From Flavobacteriales bacterium (GTDB lineage: Bacteria > Bacteroidota > Bacteroidia > UBA10329): a DNA stretch of 64,000 nt. Both the position numbers and the translations under genes were made by a program. The notes beneath the pieces are model-generated. The model ran no database searches. It was not told the DNA's origin and saw only the letters and a list, made by a program, of their open reading frames with translations. The stretch covers positions 1-64,000 of the forward strand of contig JACJZP010000007.1 in NCBI GenBank assembly GCA_020635535.1, written 5' to 3'. This document shows, in pieces, positions 35,908 through 43,686 of this stretch (its first letter is position 1; each line of letters begins with the position of its first letter).

Positions 35908-35927
35908 CATGACCTTCATAAGTCATG
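35908..35927. promoter_or_regulatory. Operator-like inverted repeat
   Basis: CATGAC (35908-35913), eight bases, GTCATG (35922-35927): a perfect 6-base palindrome placed just upstream of the -7 box at 35887-35894, where a transcription factor dimer could sit. No assignment possible. Confidence 0.3.
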
Positions 35928-35952
35928 TTAATGCTTACCATAGCTCATATCC

Positions 35953-36093
35953 TTACATTGGGCCCATAGGAGTCTGTATGGCTCTTCTGCCATCGCATTT
36001 GCGCGCATGATGGGTGCTGGTGCAAGCATTAAATAGAAATGCAACAAGCGTCAACACGATTAATAATACCAATTTGTTCTTTGATGGGTTCAT
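35953..36093 (-). CDS. 46-residue lipoprotein, KCDG…TPMG-M type
   Basis: A very short gene: ATG at 36093, 46 codons, TAA at 35955-35953. The protein has a basic N-terminus (NPSKNK), a hydrophobic core, lipobox FNAC (Cys24), then TSTHHARKCDGRRAIQ and a TPMGPM end. The pattern Lys-Cys-Asp-Gly-x-Arg … Thr-Pro-Met-Gly-x-Met is one I recall from tiny lipoproteins in other Bacteroidetes, supporting real coding. Function unknown; the HH, Cys and Met residues could bind metal (inference). Same strand as the 105-residue membrane protein gene 70 bases downstream. Confidence 0.7.
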   Translation of the reverse strand: MNPSKNKLVLLIVLTLVAFLFNACTSTHHARKCDGRRAIQTPMGPM

Positions 36094-36185
36094 GGTTTGC
36101 AAACGCTCAGAATCAGGAAATTATTTCATCATTAGTTAATATGCCTAACACGCACGAGATGTAATTTTCCTTGAAATTTCAAAGA

Positions 36186-37172
36186 ATGAAAAGGATAATC
36201 CTACACATAATCTGCTTTTTGGCTGTAAACATCACATGCGCACAAAATGAACCGGTGACTAAAATTGCCGTGCTCGGTTGTCACAATCAGGGAAGCCCCG
36301 CTCCTACCATTCCCTACTTCGCAGATAAACTTCAGCCAGACTACAGCATTTGGATCGGAGATAACGTGTATGCTGATACGGAAACCGATCCGCAGCACAT
36401 TCTGCGGCAATTGCAGGTTTTGGAGAATAAGGAAGGCTACAAGAAGCTGCGCGAAACTTCAAAGTTCATGGTTACTTGGGACGACCACGATTATGGATTG
36501 AATGACAGTGACAAGGATTACGTTTTCAAAGAAGCGAGCAAGCAGATCCATCGCAAATTCTGGCGATTGGAAAACGAAATTCCCACTGACCAAGATGGCA
36601 TCTATTACGCGAAACTGGAGAAGCAACCGAATGGAAAGATCATTCAGTTCATTATGCTGGATGGGCGTTACAATAAGGACAAACCTGGTCCAACGGCTGA
36701 TGCGCTGGGCGAAAACCAATGGAAATGGCTGGAAAAGCAACTGAAGGAAAAAGCGGACCTGCGATTCATTCTCAGCGGTTATCAAGTTCTGTTGAAAAAG
36801 CCAACACGCTGGGAAGCTTGGATCCGTCAAGGGAAATCTCGCGAACGATTATTCGAACTGATCAAATCAACCGGTGCCGAGCATGTTGTGTTCGTGACAG
36901 GCGACCAGCACTACGTGGAAGTGCTTCACAGCCCGAATAATGTGAAGTACAAAACTTTCGAGATCATGGCAGCGGGCATTAATAAGAATGAGGTTCCCGG
37001 AATTGCCACCAACCGCGCCATGAAAGCCGATGTGACAATTCACTCTGCTCCATTGATTGAAGTGCATTGGGCCGATGAGCCGTACATCCACTTTAAGAAT
37101 TACGATGTGATCGGAGACAGGGTGAATAGCGAATTCAGCTTCAAACTGAGCCAGATAGGTTGGAAAAAGTAA
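36186..37172 (+). CDS. Secreted PhoD-like phosphatase
   Basis: A 328-residue exported metallophosphatase. Signal peptide about 1-20 (ends TCAQ). Metal-ligand motifs: AVLGCHNQG, GDNVYAD, WDDHDYGLNDSD, and GDQHYVE; they match the PhoD superfamily but the N-terminal PhoD beta domain and the T9SS tail of the homologue at 2081-3913 are missing, so it should remain periplasmic. Likely acts on phosphate esters or phospholipids. ATG 36186 is chosen over TTG 36171. Convergent with mutB, three bases apart. Confidence 0.85.
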   Translation: MKRIILHIICFLAVNITCAQNEPVTKIAVLGCHNQGSPAPTIPYFADKLQPDYSIWIGDNVYADTETDPQHILRQLQVLENKEGYKKLRETSKFMVTWDDHDYGLNDSDKDYVFKEASKQIHRKFWRLENEIPTDQDGIYYAKLEKQPNGKIIQFIMLDGRYNKDKPGPTADALGENQWKWLEKQLKEKADLRFILSGYQVLLKKPTRWEAWIRQGKSRERLFELIKSTGAEHVVFVTGDQHYVEVLHSPNNVKYKTFEIMAAGINKNEVPGIATNRAMKADVTIHSAPLIEVHWADEPYIHFKNYDVIGDRVNSEFSFKLSQIGWKK

Positions 37173-37187
37173 GCTCTAACTGAGCTT
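37171..37187. terminator. Hairpin spanning the convergent stop codons
   Basis: AAGCTC (37171-37176), loop TAACT, GAGCTT (37182-37187) followed by TT, with A5 on the left. The structure overlaps both gene ends and could terminate both transcripts; the stem is short. Confidence 0.35.
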
Positions 37188-39296
37188 TTCCAAAATCTCC
37201 TGTGCAGCTTTCGCAATTACCGTTCCCGGGCCAAACACGAATGCAACGCCTTTAGAATAAAGGAAATCGTAATCCTGATGGGGGATCACACCGCCAGCCA
37301 CGACCATGATATCCTCGCGACCGTAGTTCTTCAATTCTTCTATGACGGCCGGAACAAGGGTTTTGTGTCCTCCGGCAAGGGAACTGACACCCACGATGTG
37401 AACGTCATTCTCCACCGCCTGTTTTGCTACTTCTTTCGGAGTTTGGAACAGCGGACCGATATCCACATCGAAACCGATATCGGCAAATGAAGTTGCTATG
37501 ACCTTGGCACCACGATCGTGCCCGTCCTGTCCCATTTTGGCAACCAAAATGCGTGGGCGTCTTCCCTCCTTCTCTGCAAACGCATCGGCAGCTTCCTGTG
37601 CCGCTATGAAATCTTCGTTCTTTTTCACCTCGCCCGAATATACACCGGATATGGAACGAACTACCGCTTTGTAACGACCAAATTCCTTTTCCAAAGCATC
37701 TGATATTTCGCCCAACGTGGCACGCTTTCGTGCAGCATCAACCGCCAGCTCAAGCAAGTTACCTTCACCTGCTTTGGCGCACTTCGTAATAGCATCCAAT
37801 GCAGCCTGAACATCCTTTGCGTTGCGCTTTGCTTTGACTTCCGCCAAGCGCTTCAACTGCCCTTCACGCACCGCGTTATTGTCAACCTCTCGGATTTCGA
37901 GTTCCGCTTCTTCATCCAATTCATAGCGGTTCACGCCTATAATCACCTCTTCACCGCTATCGATACGTGCCTGTTTGCGCGCAGCGACTTCCTCAATTCG
38001 CATTTTCGGCAACCCGGTTTCAATGGCTTTGGCCATACCTCCAAGCTCCTCGATCTCCTGAATGAGTTCCCAAGCCTTCTCGCAAAGCTCATGCGTCAAT
38101 TTCTCCACATAATATGAACCGCCCCAAGCGTCAATGCTTTTGCAGATGTCCGTCTCGTTCTGAATGAAAAGCTGCGTATTCCGAGCAATCCTTGCAGAGT
38201 AATCAGTCGGCAGTGCAATGGCCTCATCCAACGAATTGGTGTGCAGGGATTGGGTTCCACCGAAGACGGCCGCCATTGCTTCCATGTTGGTGCGCATGAC
38301 GTTGTTGTACGGGTCCTGCTCGGTGAGGCTCCAACCAGAGGTTTGGCAGTGCGTCCTCAGCGCCATGCTCTTCTCCAACTTAGGGTTGAATTGCTTGACC
38401 AACTTGGCCCACAGCAATCGGCCAGCGCGCATCTTGGCAATCTCCATGAAGAAGTTCATGCCGATGCCCCAGAAGAAGCTGATGCGCGGTGCGAAATCAT
38501 CAATGTCGAGCCCTGCTTTCAGCCCGGTGCGTATGTACTCCAACCCATCGGCAAGGGTGTAGGCCAATTCAATATCGGCTGTGGCGCCTGCCTCGTGCAT
38601 GTGATAGCCCGACACGCTGATGCTATTGAACTTGGGCATCTTTTCAGCCGCGTATTTGAAAATATCGCCTACGATCCGCATGCTTGGCAATGGCGGATAG
38701 ATGTAGGTATTCCGTACCATGAACTCCTTCAGAATGTCGTTCTGGATGGTGCCCGAGAGTTTATCGGAAGAAACGCCTTGCTCCTCGGCCGCAACGATGT
38801 AGAACGCCATGATCGGCAAAACCGCCCCGTTCATGGTCATGGAAACGGACATCTCGTCCAAAGGAATACCATCGAAGAGGATCTTCATGTCTTCCACGGT
38901 ATCAATGGCAACGCCTGCTTTCCCTACATCGCCCACCACTTTCTCGTGATCGCTGTCATACCCGCGGTGTGTCGCCAGGTCAAAAGCCACCGAAAGGCCC
39001 TTCTGCCCTGCCGCCAGGTTTCTGCGATAAAAGGTGTTGCTCTCTTCCGCTGTGGAAAAACCCGCATATTGCCTGATCGTCCACGGCCGACTGACATACA
39101 TGGAACCATAAGGCCCTCCAAGGAAAGGAGGCAATCCAGGCAGGAAATCAATGTGTTCCAGATCCTCGGTCTCGGCTTCGTAGTTGTCTGCCGAAACGGG
39201 AATTCCTTCGGGCGTGTCGAAGGTCCGGCCGTCAGCCCGCGCTTCCAGTTCGGAAGACCTCAGATAAAACTCGGTATTCTTGAAATCAGGCTTCAT
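37176..39296 (-). CDS. mutB: Methylmalonyl-CoA mutase, large (catalytic) subunit
   Basis: A 706-residue B12-dependent mutase that interconverts methylmalonyl-CoA and succinyl-CoA. The N-terminal TIM barrel (from about 50; YGSMYVSRPWTIRQYAGF, AFDLATHRGYDSDH) holds substrate; the C-terminal Rossmann domain (from about 570) has the cobalamin motif DGHDRG with the lower-ligand histidine and the SSLAGGH loop. Pairs with the small subunit encoded upstream on the same strand; typical use is propionate, odd-chain and branched-chain degradation. Confidence 0.96.
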   Translation of the reverse strand: MKPDFKNTEFYLRSSELEARADGRTFDTPEGIPVSADNYEAETEDLEHIDFLPGLPPFLGGPYGSMYVSRPWTIRQYAGFSTAEESNTFYRRNLAAGQKGLSVAFDLATHRGYDSDHEKVVGDVGKAGVAIDTVEDMKILFDGIPLDEMSVSMTMNGAVLPIMAFYIVAAEEQGVSSDKLSGTIQNDILKEFMVRNTYIYPPLPSMRIVGDIFKYAAEKMPKFNSISVSGYHMHEAGATADIELAYTLADGLEYIRTGLKAGLDIDDFAPRISFFWGIGMNFFMEIAKMRAGRLLWAKLVKQFNPKLEKSMALRTHCQTSGWSLTEQDPYNNVMRTNMEAMAAVFGGTQSLHTNSLDEAIALPTDYSARIARNTQLFIQNETDICKSIDAWGGSYYVEKLTHELCEKAWELIQEIEELGGMAKAIETGLPKMRIEEVAARKQARIDSGEEVIIGVNRYELDEEAELEIREVDNNAVREGQLKRLAEVKAKRNAKDVQAALDAITKCAKAGEGNLLELAVDAARKRATLGEISDALEKEFGRYKAVVRSISGVYSGEVKKNEDFIAAQEAADAFAEKEGRRPRILVAKMGQDGHDRGAKVIATSFADIGFDVDIGPLFQTPKEVAKQAVENDVHIVGVSSLAGGHKTLVPAVIEELKNYGREDIMVVAGGVIPHQDYDFLYSKGVAFVFGPGTVIAKAAQEILEKLS

Positions 39297-39310
39297 GGTT
39301 TGGTCTTTTG

Positions 39311-39355
39311 CACAGAGAGTTTTTGAGGATTACACCGAGGAAGATATTCTCTGTG
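39311..39355. repeat. Inverted repeat in the mutA-mutB spacer
   Basis: CACAGAGA (39311-39318) and TCTCTGTG (39348-39355) form an inverted pair; a further CCTCTGTGT lies at about 39378-39386. The whole 95-base spacer is built from variants of TCTCTGTGT and its complement, unlike the coding flanks. Confidence 0.5.
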
Positions 39356-39391
39356 TTTCTCCTTTCCTCAATTATTCCTCTGTGTAATAAT

Positions 39392-40687
39392 TCAATCCTC
39401 ATTCACTTTATCGTTCGAATTCTCAAAAGGCGATGGGTACTTGTTCGTACCGATCAGCACGCGCTCCAGTTTTTCCACCTCGGCATAGTATGCTTCATCC
39501 GTCTTGGCAAAAGCATCTTCCAAAAAACCATCCGAAGCACAAATGGAATAACCTCCGCGCTCCTCGATCTCCAAGAAGAAACCCCAAGCTTTCTTGCCAA
39601 GAATGTCCGTGAGATGCTCCAAATAATAGCTTCCAGCAGCCGGGTCGATGACGCGATCCAGGCGGGCTTCTTCCTTCATCAAGTGTTGCGTGTTGATAGC
39701 CATTCTATCTGCCAACTCGCGTTCATCCTGACGGAACGGGTTGATCGTTAATGCATCAACCCCACCGAATACCGCACTCATAGCCTGGGCATTCTCGCGA
39801 AGCAGATTGACCGGTGTGTCCAGAGAACTCAAATGGCGCTCACCCGTTTGGGCATGCACCCATGTTTTCCAACGCTTGGAGGAAGCACCATGCTGCTGCA
39901 GCACCCGCGCCCAAAGGAACCGCATCAATCGGAACTTGGCCACCTCTGGCAGGAACGAACTTCCAATAGCCAAGCTGAACCCAAGGTTATCAGAAACCTG
40001 TTCGAAGGAATTTCCCTGTGCGCGTAGGCCATTCAAAATCTCATTTCCCCACGCCAAGGAAGCACCCAACTGCTGCGGAATGTTTGCCCCTTTCATGTAG
40101 AACTGCTGGCAATTCAACCCGACCGCACCGAAAGCATGGCGTGTGTTGTCGTTGATCAGTGCGGCAGCAAGGTCAGCGTTCATCTGCTCGAACCAGAAAC
40201 CGCCCATCAGATTTTCGGCTGTGTACCCGTTCTTCTCCGTCCAGGCGAAGTAATCCGACTGAAAGCGCAGCGCGTTATAAGCATTGGTGAAAGAAACCGC
40301 GATGGCATCCACCACCACGCCATCGAACAGCGCATCGAACTCATCACGGGCAAAGTCATGTCCGTTCAGATCGATGGTAACTGCCTGAGCGCCTAACGAG
40401 AGTTTGTGAAGCAATTCCGCATTGGCCTCTTCCACATCTTCCACGCGGATATCCGTACAGATCAACCAATCGTTGTTCTGCTGGTCGAAACGCAACGGAC
40501 GGATGGTCTGGCCGTACATGGGTAGTTTCTCCGTTTCTTCTCGGAAATACGCAGGTCGCGCTTCGAAACCATCACTCTCCAACCAAAGCGAAAGGTTATC
40601 GATATCCTTTCCCTTCAACTCCTTTTCGGTGAGCTTCTTCCACTCATCCACACTCGGAGCACGGAATTCTTCAAACAGTTTAGGCAT
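39392..40687 (-). CDS. mutA: Methylmalonyl-CoA mutase, small subunit
   Basis: A 431-residue TIM-barrel homologue of MutB. It keeps the fold (LWLESDGFEARPAYFRE, GGVDALTINPFR, AGSYYLEHLTD) but ends before any cobalamin-binding domain, so it is a structural partner. Full-length MutA proteins of other phyla are about 600 residues; this short form is usual in Bacteroidetes as far as I recall. The start ATG lies four bases after a TACATTTG box, which predicts a leaderless transcript, and mutB follows 95 bases downstream. Confidence 0.9.
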   Translation of the reverse strand: MPKLFEEFRAPSVDEWKKLTEKELKGKDIDNLSLWLESDGFEARPAYFREETEKLPMYGQTIRPLRFDQQNNDWLICTDIRVEDVEEANAELLHKLSLGAQAVTIDLNGHDFARDEFDALFDGVVVDAIAVSFTNAYNALRFQSDYFAWTEKNGYTAENLMGGFWFEQMNADLAAALINDNTRHAFGAVGLNCQQFYMKGANIPQQLGASLAWGNEILNGLRAQGNSFEQVSDNLGFSLAIGSSFLPEVAKFRLMRFLWARVLQQHGASSKRWKTWVHAQTGERHLSSLDTPVNLLRENAQAMSAVFGGVDALTINPFRQDERELADRMAINTQHLMKEEARLDRVIDPAAGSYYLEHLTDILGKKAWGFFLEIEERGGYSICASDGFLEDAFAKTDEAYYAEVEKLERVLIGTNKYPSPFENSNDKVNED

Positions 40688-40691
40688 GGTT

Positions 40692-40699
40692 CAAATGTA
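40692..40699 (-). promoter_or_regulatory. -7 box four bases before mutA (leaderless pattern)
   Basis: Minus-strand TACATTTG, exact TAnnTTTG, then AACC, then ATG at 40687. Confidence 0.5.
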
Positions 40700-40780
40700 A
40701 AGATTGAGAAACACGAAATCCGAAAAAGAGAAATTCGAAACGCTACTCGGAACGTTAAACCCGAAACTTCGAACCCTGAA
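40700..40780. repeat. CGAAA-rich spacer between mutA and pabA-like gene
   Basis: Low-complexity spacer with repeated CGAAAT/CCGAAA/TTCGAAA units. A similar unit set is found in the spacer on the other side of the pabA-like gene (41348-41469). Confidence 0.4.
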
Positions 40781-41347
40781 CTAACCGTTCACCCAATTCC
40801 CGATGATCTTAAGACCTTCTGGGGTAAGTAGGCTTTCGGGGTGAAACTGAACACCGCAAACGTCAAACTCTCCGTGACGAACGGCCATCACTTCACCAGC
40901 ATCATCTTTGGCGGTAATGATCAGTTCTGTTGGCACAGTTTCGCTGTCAATGACCCAGGAGTGGTAACGGCCTGTTTCAATCCTATCAGGAACGTCTTGG
41001 AATAGAGGTTCATCCCTGACCAGAATGTTGGTGGGAATGGCGATTCCATGATGCACCTGATTCAAGTTTTTGAGGCTGGCTCCAAATGCTTCGCCAATGG
41101 CCTGATGACCAAGGCAAACACCAAGAATCTTTTTGGTTGGAGCGTATTGCTTGATCAGTTCAGGCATGATTCCCGCATCCCTGGGCAACCCGGGACCGGG
41201 AGAAAGCACAATGGCATCGAATGCTTCGACTTCTTCCAAAGTTATCTCATCATTGCGTCTGACGGTGACATCATCGCAGAACTGCTCCACGTAATGCACG
41301 AGGTTGAACGTGAAGCTGTCGTAGTTGTCGAGGATGAGGATTTTCAT
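40781..41347 (-). CDS. Glutamine amidotransferase, PabA/TrpG type
   Basis: A 188-residue class I glutamine amidotransferase. Catalytic triad Cys78 (GVCLGHQAIGEAFGA), His169 and Glu171 (QFHPES), with the oxyanion region LSPGPGLPRDAG. It supplies ammonia to a chorismate-using partner: aminodeoxychorismate synthase (PabB, folate) or anthranilate synthase (TrpE). No trp or pab genes are adjacent, so the partner cannot be chosen; isolated copies are often PabA. Flanked by unusual repeat-like spacers. Confidence 0.92.
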   Translation of the reverse strand: MKILILDNYDSFTFNLVHYVEQFCDDVTVRRNDEITLEEVEAFDAIVLSPGPGLPRDAGIMPELIKQYAPTKKILGVCLGHQAIGEAFGASLKNLNQVHHGIAIPTNILVRDEPLFQDVPDRIETGRYHSWVIDSETVPTELIITAKDDAGEVMAVRHGEFDVCGVQFHPESLLTPEGLKIIGNWVNG

Positions 41348-41469
41348 TCGAGGTTACGAATTACGAATAAATACGAATATCCGAATGAAGAAATCCGAAA
41401 TTCGAAACACCCAAATTCGAAACCGAAACTGGTCACTATTCGCTATTCACTAATCACTATTTTTCGAAC
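41348..41469. repeat. Degenerate ATTCGAA / TCACTATTCGC repeat spacer
   Basis: 122 bases between divergent genes made of repeated units: TACGAAT, CCGAAAT, TTCGAAAC (repeatedly) and CACTATTCGCTATTCACTAATCAC (read as overlapping CACTATTC units). It looks like decayed repeats. Confidence 0.5.
41458..41465 (+). promoter_or_regulatory. Possible -7 box four bases before ridA-like gene
   Basis: TATTTTTC (one mismatch to TAnnTTTG), then GAAC, then ATG at 41470. Same N4-ATG spacing as the three exact minus-strand cases. Confidence 0.3.
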
Positions 41470-41850
41470 ATGAAAACCACTGTACACACCGATAAAGCGC
41501 CTGCGGCCATTGGGCCTTACAGCCAAGCCATTCTTATCAACGGGTTTCTATACACCTCGGGGCAAATTGCCTTGAACCCTGTAACGGGCGAACTGGAAAT
41601 GGAAAACATTGAAAAGGAAACCGATCGGGTGATGCAGAACCTGAAAGCAGTGTTGGCTGCGGTGGAAATGGATTTTTCGCATGTGGTAAAGACGACCATC
41701 TACCTTTCTGATATGGCGTATTACGCACAGGTGAATGCGGTTTACGCGGAGTTTTTCGGTTCGCACCCACCTGCACGGGAAGCGGTTCAGGTAGCGGGAT
41801 TGCCCAAAGGTGTGAACGTGGAGATCAGTATGGTGGCCTTCAAAGGCTAA
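41470..41850 (+). CDS. ridA: RidA family enamine/imine deaminase
   Basis: A 126-residue RidA (YjgF/YER057c/UK114) protein, which hydrolyses reactive 2-aminoacrylate and similar imines. Signatures: DKAPAAIGPYSQAI, LYTSGQIALNPVTGEL and the C-terminal PAREAVQVAGLPKGVNVEI containing the catalytic arginine. Length is normal. Divergent from the pabA-like gene and convergent with the M61 gene, whose stop codon overlaps its own (four bases). Confidence 0.95.
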   Translation: MKTTVHTDKAPAAIGPYSQAILINGFLYTSGQIALNPVTGELEMENIEKETDRVMQNLKAVLAAVEMDFSHVVKTTIYLSDMAYYAQVNAVYAEFFGSHPPAREAVQVAGLPKGVNVEISMVAFKG

Positions 41851-43586
41851 AACTTCCTTCCTGTCCAAGCAATGAAGTTGGCCTTTTGCATGTCGGTAGC
41901 GTTATGAACCTTGTGCGGCCAACGGGTGCGGTAATAGCGCTCGTCATTGGGAGTGAGTTCCACCTTGTGGGTATCATCCTCTGAATTGATGGTGAGCGTG
42001 ATGGTCTCCTCCTGAAAGTATTTGCACCACTCTTTGAGGTTTCCGAGAATGCGGATACCGTTGATGGATACGATCTCATCGCCCAACTTGAGTTCAGTAC
42101 GATCGGCAATGGAACCGGGCGCGATGTCGGTGATGCGCGCAGAGCGTTCCTTGATGTATTCGACCTTGAACCCGAAGCGGTTCTCGAAATAGAGCCTTGA
42201 GCGGGTGTCCTGAATCTCCAGGCCTACATAACTGAGCAATTCGCGGAGCTCGGCCTCAATGTCTTTGGTGCCGTAATAGTAATCGGTAAAGAACTGCTGG
42301 TACGAACGACCTCCCACCTCCTCGATGGCGTTCTGGTAATCCTTCTCGGTGTATCCGATGCCCGTTTTTCCGAAACGCTCATACAGCAGGCGCATGGCGG
42401 TCATCAATGAGCCTTGGTTCTGCGTATCGCGAAGCAAGGAAATATCGAGCATCATGGCCAAAAGGGCGCCTTCGGTGTAGATGGACACTTTTCGGTCTGG
42501 AATTCCCTTACCGTAGCCGTCCAACCACGTATCGAAAGAACTATCGGCCACCGAGAGGTTGAAGCGGCCGTAGTTGTGGAAATGGCGCATGAAGAGGGTG
42601 TGGACGTTCTTGAAGAAGTCGTAATCACTGAAGCAACCCGAGCGGTAGAGGAACAGATCACCAGCATAGGTGGTAACCCCTTCGGCCACGTAGCCAAGGC
42701 GCGTGTAATTCTCCTTGGTGTAATCGTAGGGTTGCATTTCGGCTGGGCGCAAGGCCTTGACGTTCCATGTGTGGAAGAGTTCGTGCGAGCTTACGCCCAG
42801 AAACTCATCGTACAGCACGGGTTTGAGGATGTCGTAACTGGGGCCAAGTGCAACGACCGTTGAGTTCGAGTGCTCAACTCCATGATATGTTTTGTACGTG
42901 CGTATCTGAAACAGGAAATGGTATTCGTTGACAGGAAAATCTCCCATGGCCTGGATCTGCGCGGTGGTGAACTTCTGGAAGTCATCGATGATGCGCGGCC
43001 AATCGGGTTTGAACTCGCCTTGAAACCAGAGATGGAAGAGCACGCCTTCCACTTCGTAGGAGTTGTGCTTGAGGCTGGCACTGGCAATGAAGGGGCTATC
43101 TGCGAGTTCGTGGAAATCCTTTACCTCGAAGGTGTTTCGGCCCGTAGAGGTCATTCCGGTGGCCACCTGCCACCCTTTGGGAATGTGGATGGTGAGGGAA
43201 GCTGGGCGGTGGACCCACTCAGGTACGTACATGAAGCAATTGACGGGATTGACGTACAGCTGGCTGTGGTCGACAAAGGTGCTGCCTGCGTTGAGTTCGT
43301 TGGCGAAGTAGTTGTAGGCCACCTTGATGCGCTGGTGACCTTGGCAGTCGACCTCCCAGAGGTCTTTGGTGAGTTTGCGGAAGTTGAGGGGCTCGTTATT
43401 GATGGAGAAGGCGGCAAAGCGCTGCACGTTCTTGGCGAAGTTGCCCAACTCATACCTTCCGGGACGCCACGCAGGCAGTTGCAACTGCAACTTGGGCTGC
43501 GCGATGCCCGAGATCATCAACTCCAGATCCACGAAATGCCGATGCGGCTCGCGGTAATGCACACTGTAATCTATTCTACCTTGCAT
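41847..43586 (-). CDS. M61 family metallopeptidase with PDZ domain
   Basis: A 579-residue zinc peptidase of family M61 (glycyl aminopeptidase-like). N-terminal beta domain about 1-170; thermolysin-like catalytic domain with HELFH (His268, Glu269, His272) and the third ligand Glu302 in YVAEGVTTYAGD; PDZ domain at about 480-560 (GDEIVSINGIRI). No signal peptide, so a cytoplasmic location is likely. The ATG is four bases after TACATTTG, the leaderless pattern. GC content is high and long antisense frames run across it; they are composition artefacts. Confidence 0.92.
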   Translation of the reverse strand: MQGRIDYSVHYREPHRHFVDLELMISGIAQPKLQLQLPAWRPGRYELGNFAKNVQRFAAFSINNEPLNFRKLTKDLWEVDCQGHQRIKVAYNYFANELNAGSTFVDHSQLYVNPVNCFMYVPEWVHRPASLTIHIPKGWQVATGMTSTGRNTFEVKDFHELADSPFIASASLKHNSYEVEGVLFHLWFQGEFKPDWPRIIDDFQKFTTAQIQAMGDFPVNEYHFLFQIRTYKTYHGVEHSNSTVVALGPSYDILKPVLYDEFLGVSSHELFHTWNVKALRPAEMQPYDYTKENYTRLGYVAEGVTTYAGDLFLYRSGCFSDYDFFKNVHTLFMRHFHNYGRFNLSVADSSFDTWLDGYGKGIPDRKVSIYTEGALLAMMLDISLLRDTQNQGSLMTAMRLLYERFGKTGIGYTEKDYQNAIEEVGGRSYQQFFTDYYYGTKDIEAELRELLSYVGLEIQDTRSRLYFENRFGFKVEYIKERSARITDIAPGSIADRTELKLGDEIVSINGIRILGNLKEWCKYFQEETITLTINSEDDTHKVELTPNDERYYRTRWPHKVHNATDMQKANFIAWTGRKF

Positions 43587-43590
43587 GCCG

Positions 43591-43598
43591 CAAATGTA
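43591..43598 (-). promoter_or_regulatory. -7 box four bases before the M61 gene (leaderless pattern)
   Basis: Minus-strand TACATTTG, exact TAnnTTTG, then CGGC, then ATG at 43586. Confidence 0.5.
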
Positions 43599-43631
43599 TT
43601 AGAACGCCTGATCTTTTGGATCGGACAACGG

Positions 43632-43662
43632 TTTGGTTTTGCGGTCATCCTGACTACTTTCG
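43632..43662 (+). promoter_or_regulatory. Promoter of the lipoamide dehydrogenase gene
   Basis: TTTG (43632-43635), 19 bases, TACTTTCG (43655-43662; one mismatch to TAnnTTTG). Both boxes and the spacer fit the Bacteroidetes -33/-7 promoter, 24 bases before ATG 43687. Confidence 0.6.
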
Positions 43663-43686
43663 CAACGAGACTAAACTGAAAGGAAG

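Noticed and set aside
2081..37172. Idea that the two PhoD-like genes (2081 and 36186) are recent duplicates
   Set aside because: They differ in size, domain content and motif context (one has PhoD N-domain and T9SS tail, the other neither), so they are distant members of one superfamily.
38241..39326. Long antisense frame (361 codons) across mutB
   Set aside because: It runs opposite a clear methylmalonyl-CoA mutase with catalytic motifs; high GC makes antisense frames long. Its translation has no recognisable domain.
42870..43679. Plus-strand frame of 269 codons across the M61 gene
   Set aside because: Antisense to a peptidase with an intact HELFH site; compositional shadow.
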